A stretch of 64,000 nucleotides of DNA, taken from the NCBI GenBank assembly GCA_016709495.1, contig JADJMS010000045.1, forward strand, positions 1 to 64,000, in the 5' to 3' direction. A program made the position numbers and the translations under genes. The notes under the pieces are model-generated. The model made no database searches, was not told where the DNA came from, and saw only the letters and a list, made by a program, of their open reading frames with translations. Below, one piece after another: positions 60,953 to 64,000 of this stretch (its first letter is position 1; every line of letters begins with the position of its first letter). This DNA comes from Candidatus Dechloromonas phosphorivorans (GTDB lineage Bacteria > Pseudomonadota > Gammaproteobacteria > Burkholderiales > Rhodocyclaceae).

Positions 60953-61777
60953 ATGACTCCCTGTATAGACTGGCAAAATAGCCAAGATTATTCCGACATC
61001 CTCTACCAAACCGCCGAAGGGATCGCCAAGATCACCATCAATCGGCCGGAGCGACGCAATGCCTTTCGCCCGGAAACAGTCAGCCAACTGATTGACGCCT
61101 TCCACCGCGCACATCACGACAATACGATAGGTGCAATTATTTTGACCGGTGCCGGCAACGAAGCCTTTTGTTCGGGCGGCGACCAGAAGGTGCGCGGCGA
61201 CGAAGGCTATATCGACGAAGGCGGCACACCGCATCTCAATGTGCTTGATCTGCAAATGCAGATACGGCGCTGCCCCAAGCCGGTAGTAGCAATGGTCGCC
61301 GGCTTTGCCATCGGCGGCGGCCATGTCTTGCATCTGGTCTGCGATCTGAGCATTGCCGCAGAGAATGCCCGTTTCGGCCAGACCGGACCACGCGTTGGCA
61401 GCTTTGATGCCGGCCTTGGTGCCGGGCTGATGGCGCGCACCATCGGCATGAAGCGGGCCAAGGAAGTCTGGTTGCTCTGCCGTCAATATGATGCGGCAAC
61501 GGCGCTCGATTGGGGACTGGTCAATACCGTCGTGCCGGTCGACAAACTGGAAGAAGAAACTGTCAGCTGGTGCCGGCAAATGCTGGAACTCTCGCCGATG
61601 GCGCTGCGCATGATCAAGGCCGGCTTCAATGCCGACACCGACGGACTGGCCGGCATACAGGAACTGGCCGGTAACGCTACCGGCCTTTTCTACATGAGCG
61701 CAGAAGGCCAAGAAGGCCGTAACGCCTGGCTGGAACGCCGCCCGCCTGACTTCGGCAAATATCGCAAACGCCCGTGA
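60953..61777 (+). CDS. menB: 1,4-dihydroxy-2-naphthoyl-CoA synthase
   Basis: MenB is the crotonase-fold enzyme that closes the naphthoquinone ring in menaquinone synthesis. The 274-aa protein has NRPERRNAFRPETV, FCSGGDQKVRGDEGYID, the oxyanion-hole MVAGFAIGGGHVLHLVCDL and GPRVGSFDAGLGAGLMAR, together specific to MenB. The start is at ATG 60953. Its stop overlaps the GTG of menC (GTGA), so the pair is coupled. Only these two men genes are visible here. Confidence 0.93.
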   Translation: MTPCIDWQNSQDYSDILYQTAEGIAKITINRPERRNAFRPETVSQLIDAFHRAHHDNTIGAIILTGAGNEAFCSGGDQKVRGDEGYIDEGGTPHLNVLDLQMQIRRCPKPVVAMVAGFAIGGGHVLHLVCDLSIAAENARFGQTGPRVGSFDAGLGAGLMARTIGMKRAKEVWLLCRQYDAATALDWGLVNTVVPVDKLEEETVSWCRQMLELSPMALRMIKAGFNADTDGLAGIQELAGNATGLFYMSAEGQEGRNAWLERRPPDFGKYRKRP

Positions 61778-62736
61778 AAATTGTTGCGGCTGACTGGCTG
61801 CCCTACCGCCTGTCTTTCAAGCAACCTTGGCAAACCGCACGCGGCTTGCTGAACGAACGGGAAGGCGCGCTTCTCCGTTTGCAGACTGATGATGGGTTGA
61901 CTGGCTGGGGTGATGCAGCCCCTTTGCCCGAATTCGGCATCAGCGAAACGGCAGCCCGTGAATTTGCCGAAGAATGCGCCGAACTTGATCTCGCAACCCA
62001 ACGCACCGGCGTCAATCTGGCCAACTGGCTGAGCTGCGAACCCGCGCCCGAAAGTGTTACGGTCAATGCCGTTTTAGGGTCAATTTTTTCACTTAAGCCG
62101 GACGCTATTGGCAGCGCAGTTGCCGCCGGCTTCAAGATCCTCAAGTTGAAAGTTGGCTTGCAGCCAGTCGCTGAAGAAATCCGCCAGCTTCAAATATTGA
62201 GCAACGCCCTTCCGCCAGGCATCCGTTGGCGGCTGGATGCCAACGCCGCGTGGTCAGCAGCCAATGCCCATACCTTCATCTGCGCCGCCCGGCAATTACC
62301 CGTCGAAGGACTGGAAGAGCCACTACGCGAACCGTCTCACCATGGCTTGCGCGAGTTGCAGGCACTCGCCCCCTTCCCGCTGGCGATTGACGAATCAACG
62401 CATTTGCTCGATCAAAATTTTTGGCTTGCGCCACCAGTGCAGCGCCTGGTCATCAAACCGGCGCGCTGTGGCGGACTGCTGGCCAGCATCGAACTGGCCT
62501 TGCGCGCACGTGCTGCGGGGCTGGAAGTGATCATCACCTCCAGTCTGGAAAGCGCCTGCGGCCTGACTGCCTGCGCCCATCTAGCCGCCGCTGTGGCACC
62601 TTTTTCCACGCATGGCCTGGCCAGCGCAGACTGGTTTGTTCATGACACAGGCCCGCCGCCGGTCATTGAAAATGGGCAAATGTTGATCCCAAAACAACCC
62701 GGCATTGGTTTCAATCACTCATTTATTTCGTCTTAG
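61774..62736 (+). CDS. menC: o-Succinylbenzoate synthase
   Basis: MenC is the enolase-superfamily enzyme that dehydrates SHCHC to o-succinylbenzoate. The 320-aa protein has TDDGLTGWGDAAPLPEFG, KILKLKVGL with the catalytic KxK, RLDANAAWS (metal Asp) and the second catalytic lysine in VIKPARCGG. It starts with GTG overlapping the menB stop. It is intact. With menB this supports menaquinone biosynthesis beside ubiG-based ubiquinone. Confidence 0.9.
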   Translation: MKIVAADWLPYRLSFKQPWQTARGLLNEREGALLRLQTDDGLTGWGDAAPLPEFGISETAAREFAEECAELDLATQRTGVNLANWLSCEPAPESVTVNAVLGSIFSLKPDAIGSAVAAGFKILKLKVGLQPVAEEIRQLQILSNALPPGIRWRLDANAAWSAANAHTFICAARQLPVEGLEEPLREPSHHGLRELQALAPFPLAIDESTHLLDQNFWLAPPVQRLVIKPARCGGLLASIELALRARAAGLEVIITSSLESACGLTACAHLAAAVAPFSTHGLASADWFVHDTGPPPVIENGQMLIPKQPGIGFNHSFISS

Positions 62737-62789
62737 CCCGAATGGATTAAACTCCACAGTATCGTCTTCGATTTTTTCCGGCCAGCCAA

Positions 62790-64000
62790 ATGACGCTCAA
62801 TACACGCAACCTGTTCAACCGGATCACTCTGGCTTTCTTGCTCATTCTTGCAGCGGCTTTCCCGGCGCTGGCGGCTGATGAAGTGCAAAACAATCCGGAT
62901 ACGGGAAAACCTTTTGCCAATGTCTGGCGCTTGCGTGGGGATGTCTTCGTTACCAGCAAGCTCGGCGTACCGCGTCGTTTGCGTGAGGGCAGCACGGTCT
63001 TCGTCGGTGAACAGGTACGTGCCGCGCCAAACAGCGAAGCCGTTTTGAAAACAGGGGACTCCGGCATCGTTGCGGTTCGCCCCGGCGCCGAGTTTGTTCC
63101 CGAACGCTTTGCCGCCGAAGGAAAATCGACCGACCGTCAGATCCTGCGCCTGATTACCGGCTCCCTGCGCGTCATCACCGGCTGGATCGGCCAGCTCAAC
63201 CGCAACGATCATCGCATCATCACCCCTCGGCCACCATCGGTATTCGCGGTACCGACCATGAACCCTATGTTTTGCCGCGTCCATGGCCAACGCCAACTAT
63301 CGTCAGGGAACCTACGACAAGGTCAATCGCGGCGCGACGCTGCTTGATGCCAATGGCGGCAATGTCGAGATCGACAGCGGCAAGGTCGGCTTCGCCCGCG
63401 ACCCCAGCGCCCCAGCCGTGCGCAATCGGGCGCTGATGACCGTCCTGCTCCCCGTCCTGCTGGCCAAGGTGCCCGAATTCTACGTGCCGGGCAGTTTCGA
63501 TCAGGAACTCGACCGCTACTCGGAAACCGTCGACGCGGTCAGCCAGAAACAACTGGAAAGCCGCACCGGCGTCAAACTGGCAGCGCCTACCAAAGCAGCC
63601 GCCCCCGCCAAAGCCAGCAGTGCTCCCGAACTGGCGCCGGAGCCGCCGCCACCGGTGATTGTCGGCTGTCCGCCACTCACCATCGGCGAAGCCTGGCTGG
63701 GCCGTTTTGACCGCGCTATTGTTCGGCGTGACATCAAGACCATCCTTGGCTTGTTTGCACCTGAGATTGTTGCCAAGGCAACGGTACGCAGCGGTGACGG
63801 CATGGCCACGCTGGAGTTCAAACGCGAGGAAATGGTCAATAGCACCTTGAACTCGATCGCCAGCCTCAAGGATTACCAACAACGCCGCGTTTCGCTTGAA
63901 GCGACGTTGGCCGAAGGCGAAACCGAAGCCACCTGCAAACAGGTTGTTGTCAAATCGATTGCCATCGAGCAAGGCCAGATGAACGGCCGGCCCTACCGTT
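62790..64000 (+). pseudogene. Secreted FecR-domain protein, frameshifted, cut by window end
   Basis: ATG 62790 starts a signal peptide (about residues 1-28, ending PALA), then a FecR beta domain (WRLRGDVFVTSKLGVPRRL, GTDHEPYVL in the shifted frame) of the kind that binds surface polymers or anchors to the wall. Two missing bases at about 63226-63230 and 63280 break the frame. The continuation (NANYRQGTYDKVNRGATLLD, VEIDSGKVGFARDP) stays open to the window edge. It includes a Pro/Ala linker and a SnoaL/NTF2-like segment (WLGRFDRAIVRRDIKTILGL). The function is unknown. The gene is incomplete here. Confidence 0.7.

Overview
The window reads as a chromosomal segment of a betaproteobacterium, most likely Rhodocyclales (Azonexaceae, Dechloromonas-like). 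The basis is the mix of gene families and the order serS / rarA / lolA / ftsK / crp / trxB and gyrA / serC / pheA / hisC / tyrA / aroA-cmk / rpsA / ihfB / lapAB. This is judged from protein character and gene order, not from a search.

Layout. (1) 1-3057 is accessory DNA abutting the 3' end of a tRNA-Ser(CGA) gene: an excisionase-like helix-turn-helix gene, a HEPN-like protein, a secreted DUF4124-like protein, a Lar-like zinc ribbon and a duplicated 83-bp block. No integrase is in view. (2) 3058-8008 is core: tRNA-Ser, mltF, serS, a DUF4126 membrane protein and rarA. (3) 8009-13560 is a chromosomal integron between rarA and lolA. A toxin-antitoxin pair lies between two copies of the intI 3' end. 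Then come intI with a LexA-like box, attI, and about nine gene cassettes delimited by attC sites. The cassettes encode a small hydrophobic peptide, a HEPN protein, a reverse-oriented N6-adenine methyltransferase and neighbour, an AlaX tRNA-editing protein and several orphans. (4) 13613-28486 is core: lolA/ftsK/crp, trxB/smr, PII, nadE, ppa, then lapA/lapB/ugd/hldE/hldD/cysM/exonuclease and ihfB. (5) 28486-51064 is a long minus-strand block. rpsA and an aroA-cmk fusion are followed by an O-antigen/exopolysaccharide locus (WbpM-type dehydratase, phosphoglycosyl transferase, epimerase, glycosyltransferases, methyltransferase, flippase, rfbBDAC). Then come a secreted ATP-dependent DNA ligase, tyrA, hisC, pheA, serC and gyrA. 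(6) 51151-64000 is mixed: a TRZ/ATZ deaminase, an OmpA-like protein, ubiG, a phasin with a neighbouring candidate sRNA, small regulators, an aminotransferase/MarR pair, an MFS transporter, LysR, PilZ, menB-menC and a FecR-domain protein cut by the window end.

How the genes fit together. hldE, hldD, lapB and the sugar-nucleotide genes serve lipopolysaccharide assembly. The rfb and glycosyltransferase genes would build a rhamnose-containing surface glycan started on an N-acetyl-6-deoxyhexosamine. gyrA to aroA-cmk covers aromatic amino acid, serine and histidine synthesis plus topology and translation. ubiG together with menB/menC suggests ubiquinone and menaquinone may both be made. The phasin indicates polyhydroxyalkanoate granules.

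A caution applies throughout. At least fifteen genes, including ones normally essential (lolA, aroA-cmk, pheA), are interrupted by single-base indels, mostly missing bases in homopolymer runs. This looks like residual sequencing error, so breaks in accessory genes should be read with the same doubt.

The most interesting signals are the integron with its HEPN and AlaX cassettes and reverse genes reading through attC sites, and a roughly 60-nt candidate sRNA whose hairpin loop displays an anti-Shine-Dalgarno CTCCTCC.
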